Part shown: positions 24,602 through 33,018 of the stretch, in pieces
Layout: each line of letters starts with the position of its first letter
Numbering within the stretch: position 1 is the first letter of the stretch
Source of the DNA: Bacillota bacterium
GTDB lineage: Bacteria; Bacillota; Clostridia; Lachnospirales; Lachnospiraceae
Direction of reading: 5' to 3'
Length of the DNA: 42,212 bases
NCBI GenBank assembly: GCA_023415595.1
Contig: JAEZJW010000159.1
Span: forward strand, 1-42,212
Made by a program: the position numbers and the translations under genes
Notes under the pieces: model-generated
The model's database searches: none
The model's input: only the letters and a program-made list of their open reading frames with translations
What the model was told of the DNA's origin: nothing

Positions 24602-25525
24602 ATGAAAATTGACCGGTTGCTTGGTATTGTAATGATATTACTTCAGAGGGAGAAGGTGACGGCTCCGTATCTTGCGGAGCGCTTTGAGGTATCCCGAAGG
24701 ACGATTAACCGTGACATCGAGGACCTATGTATGGCAGGTATCCCGATCGTTACAACCCAGGGCGGCAATGGGGGTATTACGATAGCGGAGGGCTACAGGA
24801 TCGATAAAAGTGTGCTGACCAGGGATGAGCTGCAGACCTTAATCGCGGGACTAAAGGGCCTGGACAGTATCACGAAGGAAAAACAATCGGAGCAGTTAAT
24901 GAATAAATTCTTCGTCTGTCAGGATAGTGTGGTCTCCCTCCGGGACAGCATCATCATTGATCTTTCTTCCCATTATAAAAGCCATCTTACGGATAAAATA
25001 GCCCTTCTTCGGGAAGCAATCAGGAATAACCGGATTGTCCGATTCCGCTATTGCAGCAGTAAGGGGGATGAGATAAGGCAGGTGGAGCCTTATTATCTTA
25101 CCTTTCGTTGGTCGGCCTGGTATTTGTATGGCTACTGTAAGGACCGTAAGGATTACCGTCTATTCAAACTGAATAGGATTTGGGAATTGGAAGGAAGGGA
25201 TGAATATTTTGAACCCGGTGATATCCCCGAGGACAGGCAGGACCTGGATCAATATTTTACGGATGACATCCAGATCACAGTCCTGTTTGATCAGGAAGTA
25301 CGATACCGGCTGATCGAGGAATACGGACCGGGCTGCTATAGCGTAACGAAAGAAGGCGGACTTCTTTTTTCGTCCGGTTTCACGAACCGGGATTTCGTGA
25401 TTGGTTGGCTCCTTAGCTTTGGAGATAAGGCGAAGGTAATAGAGCCCAGGGAACTGTGTCAGGAACTGAAGGAAATCGCGGAAGGAATAATTAAGAATTA
25501 TTCTGATATTAAAGACGGAACATGA
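24602..25525 (+). CDS. YafY-type transcriptional regulator (HTH-11 plus WYL)
   Basis: The 307-residue protein has a DeoR/HTH-11 domain (1-60: LAERFEVSRRTINRDIEDL then GIPI) and a WYL domain (about 130-215), including WSAWYLYGYCKDRKDYRLFK. A WCX-like C-terminal part follows. WYL proteins sense ligands, often nucleic acid derived, and regulate stress or defence genes. The ATG at 24602 is chosen because GGAGG lies 5 nt before it; an in-frame ATG at 24590 overlaps that site. It resembles the regulator at 40656. Confidence 0.9.
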   Translation: MKIDRLLGIVMILLQREKVTAPYLAERFEVSRRTINRDIEDLCMAGIPIVTTQGGNGGITIAEGYRIDKSVLTRDELQTLIAGLKGLDSITKEKQSEQLMNKFFVCQDSVVSLRDSIIIDLSSHYKSHLTDKIALLREAIRNNRIVRFRYCSSKGDEIRQVEPYYLTFRWSAWYLYGYCKDRKDYRLFKLNRIWELEGRDEYFEPGDIPEDRQDLDQYFTDDIQITVLFDQEVRYRLIEEYGPGCYSVTKEGGLLFSSGFTNRDFVIGWLLSFGDKAKVIEPRELCQELKEIAEGIIKNYSDIKDGT

Positions 25526-25677
25526 CATACTGATGTCTTTGTTATGTAATATAATAGCTGTGATTATTTCTTTTGGATTTTCAGAGAATCCGGCTGTAAT
25601 AATATTAATTAATACAGTAAAGTTTTAATCATGCCCGTTAATATCAACTGCGGTTATTTTGTATAAATGGAGGAATT

Positions 25678-26760
25678 ATGTTAAACCTTACCGATCTCAT
25701 CAAACTTCGCATGAAGCGTCAATACCTGTCCCGGCCGGTGGAGAGCTCCGGTTATGATACCCTGTTCCGGGAAATGTCACCGGTACCTACGATCTATTGG
25801 TGCGAGCCGGGCAGCCCGCCAACACTCCCGTTGCATACGGAGCTGGATGATTACACCTACAACTCCGTTCGCAGATCCCGCAGAGAGATTTTGAAGGGAC
25901 GCTTTGCCGGGGGGACGATCGGCTATGTCATGACAGAGGATCTGGAGCTGTTCGCATGTCTGTACCGTAAGGAGATCACGGTATTCACGGCTGTACAGCG
26001 GGAGCTCCTGGAGCTGTTCAGGCAGGAAGGTCCGATGAATATCGGAGCCCTGAAGGAGCTCACCGGTTATCTGGTCAAGGAGATCTCCCCTGCGCTTCAC
26101 AGGCTTCAGGAAGCTTTCCTGGTCTATGAGGATCAGGTGGATAAGGAATGGGACCGGGGCTGGTTTTTATTTGAAGGGGAATTCCCCGAGGTTGATCTTA
26201 AGAGGTATACGAAGAAGGAGGCGCTGAAGCTTCTGATACCCAGGATAGCCAGACTGCTTGTATTCTTTGATGAAGGGCTCGTGAAATCTTATTACAGGCT
26301 GCCGGGTAAATTAGTCAAAGAAACCATGGAAGAGCTGGAGGCAGAAGGTTTAATAGTAACAGCTTCCGTAGCGGGTAAGCAGGGCTATCTTCTGAGGGAG
26401 GATGAAGCTCTGCTTCAGCAGGGGGATGATAAGCTTGAAAAGGAGAATATAGCAGAGGTAATCCCCTCCATACTGATGCTTCAGAGGAATGATTTTTTGG
26501 TACGGGCTTATGCAGAAGAACTGAAGGAGAAATTCAAGTCTGAATGGGATACTCTGTATTATCTTCTGATTGACGGCGAATTTCATGGTGCAGTCATGGG
26601 TAAGTTTAAATTCGGTCCCCATGTAATAGAGGATATCGTTCTGGATCTGCCGGACGAGGAGCGAAATACGCGGAAGGAAGAGATACTTAAGGCAGTATAT
26701 ACAGTTTTTGATCCGATAGCCAGCAGGGCGATCCGTTACAATGGTACACTGCAGCAATAA
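25678..26760 (+). CDS. Winged-helix protein, possibly related to AlkZ/YcaQ
   Basis: The 360-residue protein is soluble. Repeated helical winged-helix-like segments appear (VQRELLELFRQEGPMNIGAL, KEISPALHRLQEAFLVYED, KETMEELEAEGLI). The C terminus, with FHGAVMGKFKFGPHVIEDI, recalls the end of HTH-42 proteins such as AlkZ/YcaQ DNA glycosylases. The N terminus is shorter than in AlkZ, and I cannot confirm the catalytic QxQ or QxD motif, so DNA glycosylase activity is uncertain. The ATG has GGAGG 6 nt upstream. It lies 152 nt after the WYL regulator, which may control it. Confidence 0.55.
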   Translation: MLNLTDLIKLRMKRQYLSRPVESSGYDTLFREMSPVPTIYWCEPGSPPTLPLHTELDDYTYNSVRRSRREILKGRFAGGTIGYVMTEDLELFACLYRKEITVFTAVQRELLELFRQEGPMNIGALKELTGYLVKEISPALHRLQEAFLVYEDQVDKEWDRGWFLFEGEFPEVDLKRYTKKEALKLLIPRIARLLVFFDEGLVKSYYRLPGKLVKETMEELEAEGLIVTASVAGKQGYLLREDEALLQQGDDKLEKENIAEVIPSILMLQRNDFLVRAYAEELKEKFKSEWDTLYYLLIDGEFHGAVMGKFKFGPHVIEDIVLDLPDEERNTRKEEILKAVYTVFDPIASRAIRYNGTLQQ

Positions 26761-26943
26761 TATCTAATTTTATTTACACATTCGTAGACATAGAGAATGA
26801 TTCATTCACCTTGATTGCTTTATCGCCATATTTTAAGGAAGGAGAACGGGATCATTTCCGATATGATAGAGCATTCTTATCGGGAGGCTGTTAAGAGAAT
26901 CCCAAGATCAGAACAATCTTTACTGAAGGGTATAATATAAAAT
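26761..26943. other. Gene-free left part of the permease upstream gap
   Basis: Only very short open frames are present, including one of about 25 codons from 26872 without a binding site. I see no RNA gene or terminator. The functional elements of this 400-nt gap lie to its right. Confidence 0.35.
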
Positions 26944-26963
26944 ATTTTACAAATATGTAAAAT
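26944..26963. promoter_or_regulatory. Inverted repeat upstream of the permease promoter
   Basis: ATTTTACA and TGTAAAAT flank AATA, a perfect 8-bp inverted repeat ending 5 nt before the -35 box. It could be an activator or second repressor site. Confidence 0.45.
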
Positions 26964-26968
26964 TTCTC

Positions 26969-26997
26969 TTGATTATATCGTAATATTACGATATAAT
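26969..26997 (+). promoter_or_regulatory. Promoter with a 20-bp palindromic operator in its spacer
   Basis: TTGATT (26969-26974), a 17-nt spacer and TATAAT (26992-26997). A perfect palindrome, ATATCGTAAT/ATTACGATAT (26975-26994), fills the spacer and overlaps the -10 box, so a bound repressor would block the polymerase. The shape fits ArsR/SmtB-type operators. Confidence 0.7.
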
Positions 26998-27030
26998 AAC
27001 AGCAAATAGAAGTCTGGGAGGAGAATGATC

Positions 27031-27054
27031 ATGGATGTGATTGTGAAGGAATAG
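27031..27054 (+). CDS. Seven-codon open frame upstream of the permease
   Basis: ATG GAT GTG ATT GTG AAG GAA TAG follows a strong GGGAGGAGAATG site. It may be a leader peptide or the start of a deleted regulator gene; an ArsR gene would be expected here. Confidence 0.35.
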   Translation: MDVIVKE

Positions 27055-27076
27055 AGCAAATTTTTTTATTATAATA

Positions 27077-27094
27077 TATCGTATATTTGCGATA
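27077..27094. promoter_or_regulatory. Second copy of the permease operator
   Basis: TATCGTATATTTGCGATA resembles the core of the palindrome at 26975-26994 and sits within a wider ATATATCG/CGATATAT repeat (27074-27104). The spacing suggests cooperative repression of the permease. Confidence 0.55.
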
Positions 27095-27161
27095 CACGAT
27101 ATATAGAATATAAGCTTCGCTGAAAGCGGCTTATCAATTATCAGTAAGAGGAGGATTTATT

Positions 27162-28274
27162 ATGGATGCATTTTTTACGAACGCCGGTAAATTAATCGGA
27201 GAAACTCTACAAGCGGTATATACTTCAGTAATTCACAACTGGAGGATACTGGCGCTGGCGACTCTGATTGCCACTGCACTCAAAACTTATGTTAATGGCG
27301 ATAAGTTAAGCGGATTATTAATGAGGAAGAGGAAGATATCTATTATCGCCAGTGTAATATTCGGAGCGTTTACACCCTTCTGTGCCTGCGGTACCTCCGC
27401 AGTTGTACTAGGTATGTTGACCACCACCCTGCCCTGGGGGCCAATTATGGCATTCCTGACCTCTTCACCGTTAATGAGCCCGGATGGTTTTGTATTCATA
27501 TCCGGGATCATCAGTACAGGTTTTGCCATAGCTTTGACAGTTGCTTCCCTGGGAATAGGGTTATCCTCAGGTTTTCTGACGAACCTGGTTGAGAGAAGGA
27601 CACATATTCTGGAGAATCAAAGCCGATTCCTTGAGAAAGCAGGTTTGGAAAGAGGTGCTAACAATAGCAGCCATGGGAAATGCGGTTGCGGAGGAACAGA
27701 AACGATCAAGTCCGGCTGCTGTACAGTGCTTCAGGATGATAACACCGGGATGAGAACCGCTGCCATAGGAGAGCTCTCGGAAGCAGCGTTAGATTCGTGC
27801 TGTGCAAACGTTACAGTACGGGGGCAATTTACCTTACGTTCGCTCCTGGTGAAGTATAGGATTAAGGAATTTATGCTGGGATTATATGAACTGGGTATCA
27901 AGAGCATGCTCTTATCCTTCTCAATTTTTATCGCTATAGGGTATCTCATAAATTCCTTTATACCGGATTCCATGATATCGGCACTGTTTGGTGCCAATGC
28001 CTTCTATGCGGTTCCGTTAGCATCACTGATCGGGCTTCCGCTTTATCTTACAACAGCATCGGGTATGCCCATCATTCAGTCCATGATGGCAAGCGGAGCA
28101 AGTGAAGGTGCAATGCTTGCATTCATCATCACGGGCTCTGCCACCAGTGCGTGGGTGATTGCCGGGTTATCCACTTTCCTGAAGAAGAAAGCAATTCTTC
28201 TGTATGTTCTGTTTATTCTGGCCGGGGGTATGATATCGGGTTATCTTTATGATTTATTTTTGGCATTGATATAA
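27162..28274 (+). CDS. ArsP/DUF318-type permease
   Basis: The 370-residue membrane protein has about eight helices in two halves of the ArsP_1 (DUF318) type. The first half has the hallmark FGAFTPFCACGTSAVVLG and the SSPLMSPDGF loop. The second has PLYLTTASGMPIIQSMMASG. The central loop carries a cysteine cluster (GKCGCGG, SGCC) that could bind a metal or metalloid. Relatives export trivalent organoarsenicals or other toxic metals; the actual substrate is unknown. The start has AAGAGGAGG upstream, and two palindromes of ArsR type lie in the promoter region. No regulator gene is adjacent. Confidence 0.85.
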   Translation: MDAFFTNAGKLIGETLQAVYTSVIHNWRILALATLIATALKTYVNGDKLSGLLMRKRKISIIASVIFGAFTPFCACGTSAVVLGMLTTTLPWGPIMAFLTSSPLMSPDGFVFISGIISTGFAIALTVASLGIGLSSGFLTNLVERRTHILENQSRFLEKAGLERGANNSSHGKCGCGGTETIKSGCCTVLQDDNTGMRTAAIGELSEAALDSCCANVTVRGQFTLRSLLVKYRIKEFMLGLYELGIKSMLLSFSIFIAIGYLINSFIPDSMISALFGANAFYAVPLASLIGLPLYLTTASGMPIIQSMMASGASEGAMLAFIITGSATSAWVIAGLSTFLKKKAILLYVLFILAGGMISGYLYDLFLALI

Positions 28275-28334
28275 TAGTAGTAAATGAATGAGTAAGCAAT
28301 AGTTAAATTAAATAGCAAATATTTAAAAATATAA

Positions 28335-28363
28335 TTGACAAATACTATTTTCCAGCGTATACT
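28335..28363 (+). promoter_or_regulatory. Promoter of the methionine transporter operon
   Basis: TTGACA (28335-28340), a 17-nt spacer and TATACT (28358-28363). Transcription should start near 28370, upstream of the leader peptide. Confidence 0.75.
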
Positions 28364-28411
28364 ACTCCCAACAATCTATATCTGATTAATAGGAATGGAA
28401 AGGAGAAACTA

Positions 28412-28486
28412 ATGAGAACACTGATGACCGTCATGTGTATGAATATGTGTGGCATGTGTATGCCGTCCGACATATTTACGCTGTGA
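28412..28486 (+). CDS. Met/Cys-rich leader peptide of the met ABC operon
   Basis: A 24-codon frame follows a strong AAAGGAG site with 6-nt spacing. Seven residues are Met (1, 5, 8, 10, 12, 15, 17) and three are Cys (9, 13, 16), with the densest run at codons 8-17. A hairpin GGCAT-GTGT-ATGCC (28451-28464) overlaps codons 14-18. An intrinsic terminator lies 71 nt after the stop, before metN. This is the layout of a transcription attenuator in which ribosome stalling at Met or Cys codons would prevent termination. The peptide and hairpins are seen; the mechanism is inference. Confidence 0.7.
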   Translation: MRTLMTVMCMNMCGMCMPSDIFTL

Positions 28487-28556
28487 TAGTGAATGTGGTG
28501 TTTTCATGATGCGAAAGAAGCATAGGTTTCTTCTGATATAATATGAAAATAGCCTG

Positions 28557-28587
28557 ACAGGATGCTATCATTGCATCCTGTTTTTTT
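28557..28587 (+). terminator. Leader terminator (attenuator) before metN
   Basis: ACAGGATGC (28557-28565) pairs with GCATCCTGT (28573-28581), followed by seven T residues (28581-28587). It lies between promoter and operon, so it must be read through for expression. TTTTCAT (28501) and ATGAAAA (28542) could pair upstream of it. Confidence 0.8.
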
Positions 28588-28653
28588 ATTTCATTTTTCG
28601 TACATATTAATCAGAGTAGAGTTGTTAAAGTTAAGTATGTGGAGGTGGGTTGT

Positions 28654-29661
28654 TTGGAGGAGAAGAAACCGATCATTGAACTGGTCGGACTCGGGAAGAC
28701 ATTCCGAAGTAAGAATAGTACCGTGAAAGCGTTAGAGGATATCAACCTGACAATTTATGAAGGTGAAATCTTCGGTATCATCGGATTAAGCGGAGCGGGA
28801 AAAAGCACTCTGGTAAGGTGCATCAATTATCTGGAGAAGCCCACGGCGGGAACCGTAATTTTTGACGGAACTGATTTGAGTCTGATCAAGGATAAGGAGC
28901 TGCTGAAGAAAAGGCAGTCCATGGGGATGATCTTCCAACAGTTCAATCTGCTGATGCAGAGAACAGCCTTACAGAATATCTGCTTTCCGTTGGAGATTGC
29001 CGGTATTCCCAGGGCAGAAGCGAAGAAAAGAGCAACCAGGCTGCTGGAGGTAGTCGGTCTGACGGAGAAGGCTAAGGCTTACCCGGCTCAGCTGTCAGGA
29101 GGACAGAAGCAGAGGATCGCGATAGCAAGGGCATTAGCAACGAATCCGAAGGTTCTGCTCTGTGATGAAGCAACCAGTGCACTGGACCCCACAACCACCC
29201 GTTCCATCTTAAGCTTACTGAAGGAAATTAATCAGAAGCTTGGTATTACAGTTATTGTTATTACCCATGAAATGAGCGTAATTGAAGAGATCTGTAACCG
29301 TGTGGCAATCATTGATCAAAGTCATATAGCAGAAGTCGGTGAGGTAGAGGATATCTTTATCAGGCCAAAATCACGGATAGCAAAACAGCTGGTGTTCTCA
29401 GGAGAAACTCATATCGATTCCTTTGTCGGCGAGCATAAGTGCAGGATCATATTTGACGGCAGGACCTCCTTTGAACCGGTCATTGCCAATATGGTGCTGG
29501 AATGCAGGACTCCGGTCAATATTCTGTTTGCGGATACCAAGGACATTGACGGGAAAGCCTTCGGACAGATGCTGATCCAGCTGCCGGATGAGGAAATCAG
29601 CCGCAAAAGAGTCTATGCATATCTTCAGTCGAATCAGATTCCTTACGAGGAGGTGACTTAA
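28654..29661 (+). CDS. metN: Methionine ABC transporter ATP-binding protein
   Basis: MetN powers uptake of methionine. It has Walker A GLSGAGKST, the Q-loop FQQFNLL, signature LSGGQKQR, Walker B VLLCDEATSALD and the switch His in VIVITHE. The C-terminal NIL/ACT-like regulatory domain (about 240-335) begins after SGETHIDSF; in MetN it binds methionine and gives trans-inhibition. The start is taken as TTG at 28654, with GGAGG 8 nt upstream. A GTG at 28639 is in frame but would overlap that site. It overlaps nothing and metI follows after 3 nt. Confidence 0.95.
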   Translation: MEEKKPIIELVGLGKTFRSKNSTVKALEDINLTIYEGEIFGIIGLSGAGKSTLVRCINYLEKPTAGTVIFDGTDLSLIKDKELLKKRQSMGMIFQQFNLLMQRTALQNICFPLEIAGIPRAEAKKRATRLLEVVGLTEKAKAYPAQLSGGQKQRIAIARALATNPKVLLCDEATSALDPTTTRSILSLLKEINQKLGITVIVITHEMSVIEEICNRVAIIDQSHIAEVGEVEDIFIRPKSRIAKQLVFSGETHIDSFVGEHKCRIIFDGRTSFEPVIANMVLECRTPVNILFADTKDIDGKAFGQMLIQLPDEEISRKRVYAYLQSNQIPYEEVT

Positions 29662-29664
29662 CCC

Positions 29665-30324
29665 ATGTGGAATGAACAGATTATTAATATGATACTTAAG
29701 GGGATACAGGAATCCCTGTATATGACACTGCTGTCCTCCCTGATCGCCTATGCAATCGGTCTTCCGATGGGAATTCTGCTGGTGGTCACGGATAAGGATG
29801 GAATTGCTCCGGCCGTTCTCTTTAATAAGGTCCTCGGAGTGATCGTAAATCTTATCCGCTCCGTACCTTTTGTCATTCTTCTGATTGCCTTGATGCCGGT
29901 AACCCGTGCGATCATTCACACCACAATCGGACCGAATGCAGTTGTCATTCCGTTGATTATCGGCTCAGCCCCCTATATCGCCAGACTTGTGGAGGCTTCC
30001 CTGAAGGAAGTGGACCATGGGGTAATCGAGGCGGCGCAGTCCATGGGGTCTTCCCCGATGCAGATTATCTTCAAGGTGCTGATTCCGGAAGCGATGCCAT
30101 CCCTGATCATGGGAGGAGCCATTGCAGTCATCACTATCTTAAGCTATTCCGCTATGTCGGGATTCGTCGGAGGCGGCGGTCTTGGCACCATAGCGATCAA
30201 CTATGGTTATTACCGTTATAAGACGGATATCATGGTGGTGACAATTCTGATTCTGGTACTGATTGTTCAGGCCTTCCAGGAGCTTGGAGTTTGGTGGATG
30301 AAGCGCTCCGATAAAAGATTATAA
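29665..30324 (+). CDS. metI: Methionine ABC transporter permease
   Basis: The 219-residue MetI protein has five predicted membrane helices. The EAA loop carries VDHGVIEAAQSMGSSPMQII and contacts MetN. The segment GFVGGGGLGTIAINYGYYRY is typical for the family. It starts 3 nt after metN with GGAGGTGA upstream, so it is translationally coupled. Confidence 0.95.
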   Translation: MWNEQIINMILKGIQESLYMTLLSSLIAYAIGLPMGILLVVTDKDGIAPAVLFNKVLGVIVNLIRSVPFVILLIALMPVTRAIIHTTIGPNAVVIPLIIGSAPYIARLVEASLKEVDHGVIEAAQSMGSSPMQIIFKVLIPEAMPSLIMGGAIAVITILSYSAMSGFVGGGGLGTIAINYGYYRYKTDIMVVTILILVLIVQAFQELGVWWMKRSDKRL

Positions 30325-30408
30325 AAGACAGGTATCTGTTGCATACACAAGGATATCCATGTCAGATGCTTCGTAATTAAATAATTATATATTATAAGGA
30401 GGAAATAC

Positions 30409-31263
30409 ATGATGAAAAAAATTTTATCTCTCGTATTAGTACTTACCTTGGCAGTAGCGGCACTGGCCGGCTGCGGAACGAAAGAAAAAGAGGATCAGAA
30501 CCAGGCAGGTTCCCAAGGTGACAAGAAGGAAACCAAGAAAATCGTTGTTGGTGCCAGCGTAACCCCTCATGCAGAAATCCTTGAGAAAGCGAAGAGCATT
30601 CTTGCGGCACAGGGTTATGAACTGCAGATCATCGAATACACCGATTATGTACAGCCGAATGTGGCTCTGGATGCAGGTGATCTGGATGCGAACTACTTTC
30701 AGCATCAGCCTTACCTGGACCAGTTCAATGCAGAACGCGGAATGGAGCTTGTATCTGTAGCAATCATTCATTATGAGCCCTTCGGAGTTTATCCCGGTAA
30801 GACCAAGTCCTTTGACGAGCTGAAGGACGGAGCACAGATTGCAGTTCCGAATGATGGTACTAACGAAGCAAGAGCGCTGCTGCTTCTGGAAGCTCAAGGA
30901 TTAATCAAGCTTAAGGAAGGCGTAGGAATGGACGCGACGAAGAATGATATCGCAGAAAATCCTAAGAATATTGATATCGTTGAGATCGAAGCAGCACAGC
31001 TTGCCCGTTCCCTGCAGGATGTTGATATGGCAGTTATTAACGGTAACTTTGCAATCCAGGCTGAGCTTAACGTATCCAAGGATGCGATTGCCGTAGAGGA
31101 TAAAGACTCCCTGGCAGCAGATACCTATGGTAATATCATCGCCGTGAAGAAGGGTGATGAGGAGAGAGAAGAGATCAAGGCACTGGTGAATGCTTTAAAG
31201 AGTGATGAAGTAAAGCAGTTCATCAATGATACCTTTGAGGGAGCAGTAGTACCAAAATTCTAA
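30409..31263 (+). CDS. metQ: Methionine-binding lipoprotein
   Basis: This substrate-binding protein of the NlpA/MetQ family carries a lipoprotein signal. A hydrophobic segment ends in the lipobox LAGC with Cys22, and a charged Lys/Glu/Gln linker follows. The mature part has VVGASVTPHAEIL, EYTDYVQPNVAL, DANYFQHQPYLDQFN and VINGNFAIQA, all family hallmarks. The start is one of two adjacent ATGs after AAGGAGG. It is the last gene of metNIQ, with a structured gap and terminator downstream. Confidence 0.95.
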   Translation: MMKKILSLVLVLTLAVAALAGCGTKEKEDQNQAGSQGDKKETKKIVVGASVTPHAEILEKAKSILAAQGYELQIIEYTDYVQPNVALDAGDLDANYFQHQPYLDQFNAERGMELVSVAIIHYEPFGVYPGKTKSFDELKDGAQIAVPNDGTNEARALLLLEAQGLIKLKEGVGMDATKNDIAENPKNIDIVEIEAAQLARSLQDVDMAVINGNFAIQAELNVSKDAIAVEDKDSLAADTYGNIIAVKKGDEEREEIKALVNALKSDEVKQFINDTFEGAVVPKF

Positions 31264-31269
31264 CTAGTA

Positions 31270-31345
31270 TAATTCCAACGCTGTAGGATAGCTGAGACGG
31301 AACTACGATGAAAGAGTTGGTAATTGGACTACAGCTGTAATTGTA
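31270..31345. other. Inverted-repeat region downstream of metQ
   Basis: GCTGTAG (about 31279) can pair with CTACAGC (about 31330), and CCAAC with GTTGG inside it. It is not followed by T residues and has no known counterpart that I recognise. Confidence 0.3.
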
Positions 31346-31352
31346 AATAACT

Positions 31353-31419
31353 GGGCATTTCTCATAACTTGGAGGATAAAAACAAGTTATCCTTACAGGC
31401 ATAGGGGAATGCCCTTTTT
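31353..31419 (+). terminator. Terminator of the metNIQ operon
   Basis: The outer stem is GGGCATT (31353-31359) with AATGCCC (31408-31414), then five T residues. An inner stem ATAACTTG/CAAGTTAT forms a second hairpin in the same structure. Confidence 0.7.
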
Positions 31420-31639
31420 CTATCGGAAGCCTGCTCTCTGGTTATAAATACGGACGAGCGTACATATATCATAAGCAGGGACAACTTTCCTGGCAGGACA
31501 TGGATATAACCTCAGCAATATTGCTAAATGGGAATCGTTTACTGACGACAGAATACTACATAATGTTGCAGGCCGGGGGATTCCATGCTACTATGAAATA
31601 GGAGTATAGTATTGACATCGTCTTAGATAGGGGTATCGG
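31420..31639. other. Gene-free stretch before the DUF3810 gene
   Basis: One 33-codon frame starts at 31500 but lacks a proper binding site. I see no RNA gene. A TTGACA at 31613 lies too close to the next start to serve it. Confidence 0.35.
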
Positions 31640-32752
31640 ATGAGGAGCATCTTAAAGCTGAAACGCATTTATCTTTTGGGGTTGGTCCCAGTATCTTTCC
31701 TGCTTATCCTGTTGGCAAAGAGCAGCAGTTTTTTTGCTGAGCAGGTATTTGCCCTGCATATTTACAAATGGTTCTCACAATTCATATCGACCATCATCGG
31801 AATCATTCCCTTATCGTTAGCTGAGCTCTTAATTTACACTCTGCCGGTCACTTTGATCATTTTATTTGGTCGTTATCTGATTCGTATCATACGGTCAAGG
31901 GAGAATCGGATACAGGTGGTTTTGAAGGGTCTGCTTAATATTCTCTGCGTATTAAGTGTCGGAATATTTCTGTTTGTTATATTATCGGGGATAAACTATT
32001 ACAGATATTCCTTCAGCAGGTATTCAGGACTTGAGGTCAGGGAATCTACCATAGATGAATTATATGCCCTTACGGAGAGTCTTGCACATCAGGCAAATGA
32101 GCTTAGGGAAGAGACATATGGCAGGGATGAGGATGGTGTATTCACCTTTACCGAAAACAAATACAGAGTAGCCAAGCTGGCTGACCAGGCCATGGAAGAA
32201 TTGGCGAAAAGCTATAGCGTATTAAAGGGGATGTACAGTGCGCCGAAGCCGGTTTTATCCTCTAAGCTGATGTCCTATACCGAGATCACCGGTATCTTCT
32301 TCCCGTTTACCATGGAGGCAAATGTGAATACGGACATCCCCGACTATACCATACCGGCTACGATGCTGCACGAGCTGGCGCATTTAAGGGGATTCATGAG
32401 GGAGGACGAGGCCAACTATATTGCCTATCTGGCAGGGATGGAATCGGACAGCGCCGAGCTTAAGTACAGTAGTACGATGCTTGCACTCATTATTTCGGGA
32501 AATGCACTCTATGGGCAGGATCCTGATATGTATTTCAAGATCAGAAGCCAGTACTCTGAAGGAGTCCTGAAGGATATCCGGGCGAATTCAGAATATTGGA
32601 CAAAATATGAAGATACTGTAATCAGTACTGTATCCAATAAGATCAATGATACCTACCTGAAAGTAAATAACCAGACAGACGGCGTAAAAAGCTATGGCCG
32701 AATGGTTGATCTGCTGCTGGCGAATTACCGTAAGGAACAGGGCATAGAGTAA
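31640..32752 (+). CDS. DUF3810 family membrane zinc metalloprotease
   Basis: The 370-residue protein has three N-terminal membrane helices (about 10-28, 55-80 and 97-118) and an extracytoplasmic or cytoplasmic domain. That domain carries HELAH (His244, Glu245, His248) and a nearby acidic Glu257 as third metal ligand, as in gluzincins. This fits DUF3810. The substrate is unknown; cell envelope proteins or peptides are plausible. The start is ATG at 31640 with a weak AGGGG site. A strong nested terminator follows at 32800. Confidence 0.85.
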   Translation: MRSILKLKRIYLLGLVPVSFLLILLAKSSSFFAEQVFALHIYKWFSQFISTIIGIIPLSLAELLIYTLPVTLIILFGRYLIRIIRSRENRIQVVLKGLLNILCVLSVGIFLFVILSGINYYRYSFSRYSGLEVRESTIDELYALTESLAHQANELREETYGRDEDGVFTFTENKYRVAKLADQAMEELAKSYSVLKGMYSAPKPVLSSKLMSYTEITGIFFPFTMEANVNTDIPDYTIPATMLHELAHLRGFMREDEANYIAYLAGMESDSAELKYSSTMLALIISGNALYGQDPDMYFKIRSQYSEGVLKDIRANSEYWTKYEDTVISTVSNKINDTYLKVNNQTDGVKSYGRMVDLLLANYRKEQGIE

Positions 32753-32799
32753 CCGGACCGAAGTAAGATTTAATATATTAATCATATATAACACAGGAG

Positions 32800-32876
32800 G
32801 CATCTTTGCTTTCCTCATATAAAGTATGTTATTTTATTGCATACTTTCTATCAGGGAAATACAAAGATGCTTTTTT
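32800..32876 (+). terminator. Nested-stem terminator
   Basis: GCATCTTTG (32800-32808) pairs with CAAAGATGC (32862-32870), followed by six T residues. TTTCCT/AGGGAAA and AAAGTATG/CATACTTT form inner stems. Confidence 0.8.
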
Positions 32877-33018
32877 AAAGCTCACCATTATACTTGAAGG
32901 AACTGGAAGGGGAGAAAAAAAGAGGTTGATTTTTTAAGAATTTATGTTATACTTATTAAGTAAATGTTAACAAAATGTTATGAGTTATCCAAAATATGAT
33001 GAATATTCAGGAGACAAC

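Noticed and set aside
29398..29919. Minus-strand 173-codon frame across metN and metI
   Set aside because: It is antisense to two conserved transporter genes and has a low-complexity, non-protein-like composition.
31500..31601. 33-codon frame between metQ and the DUF3810 gene
   Set aside because: It has no properly spaced ribosome binding site and no similarity I recognise.
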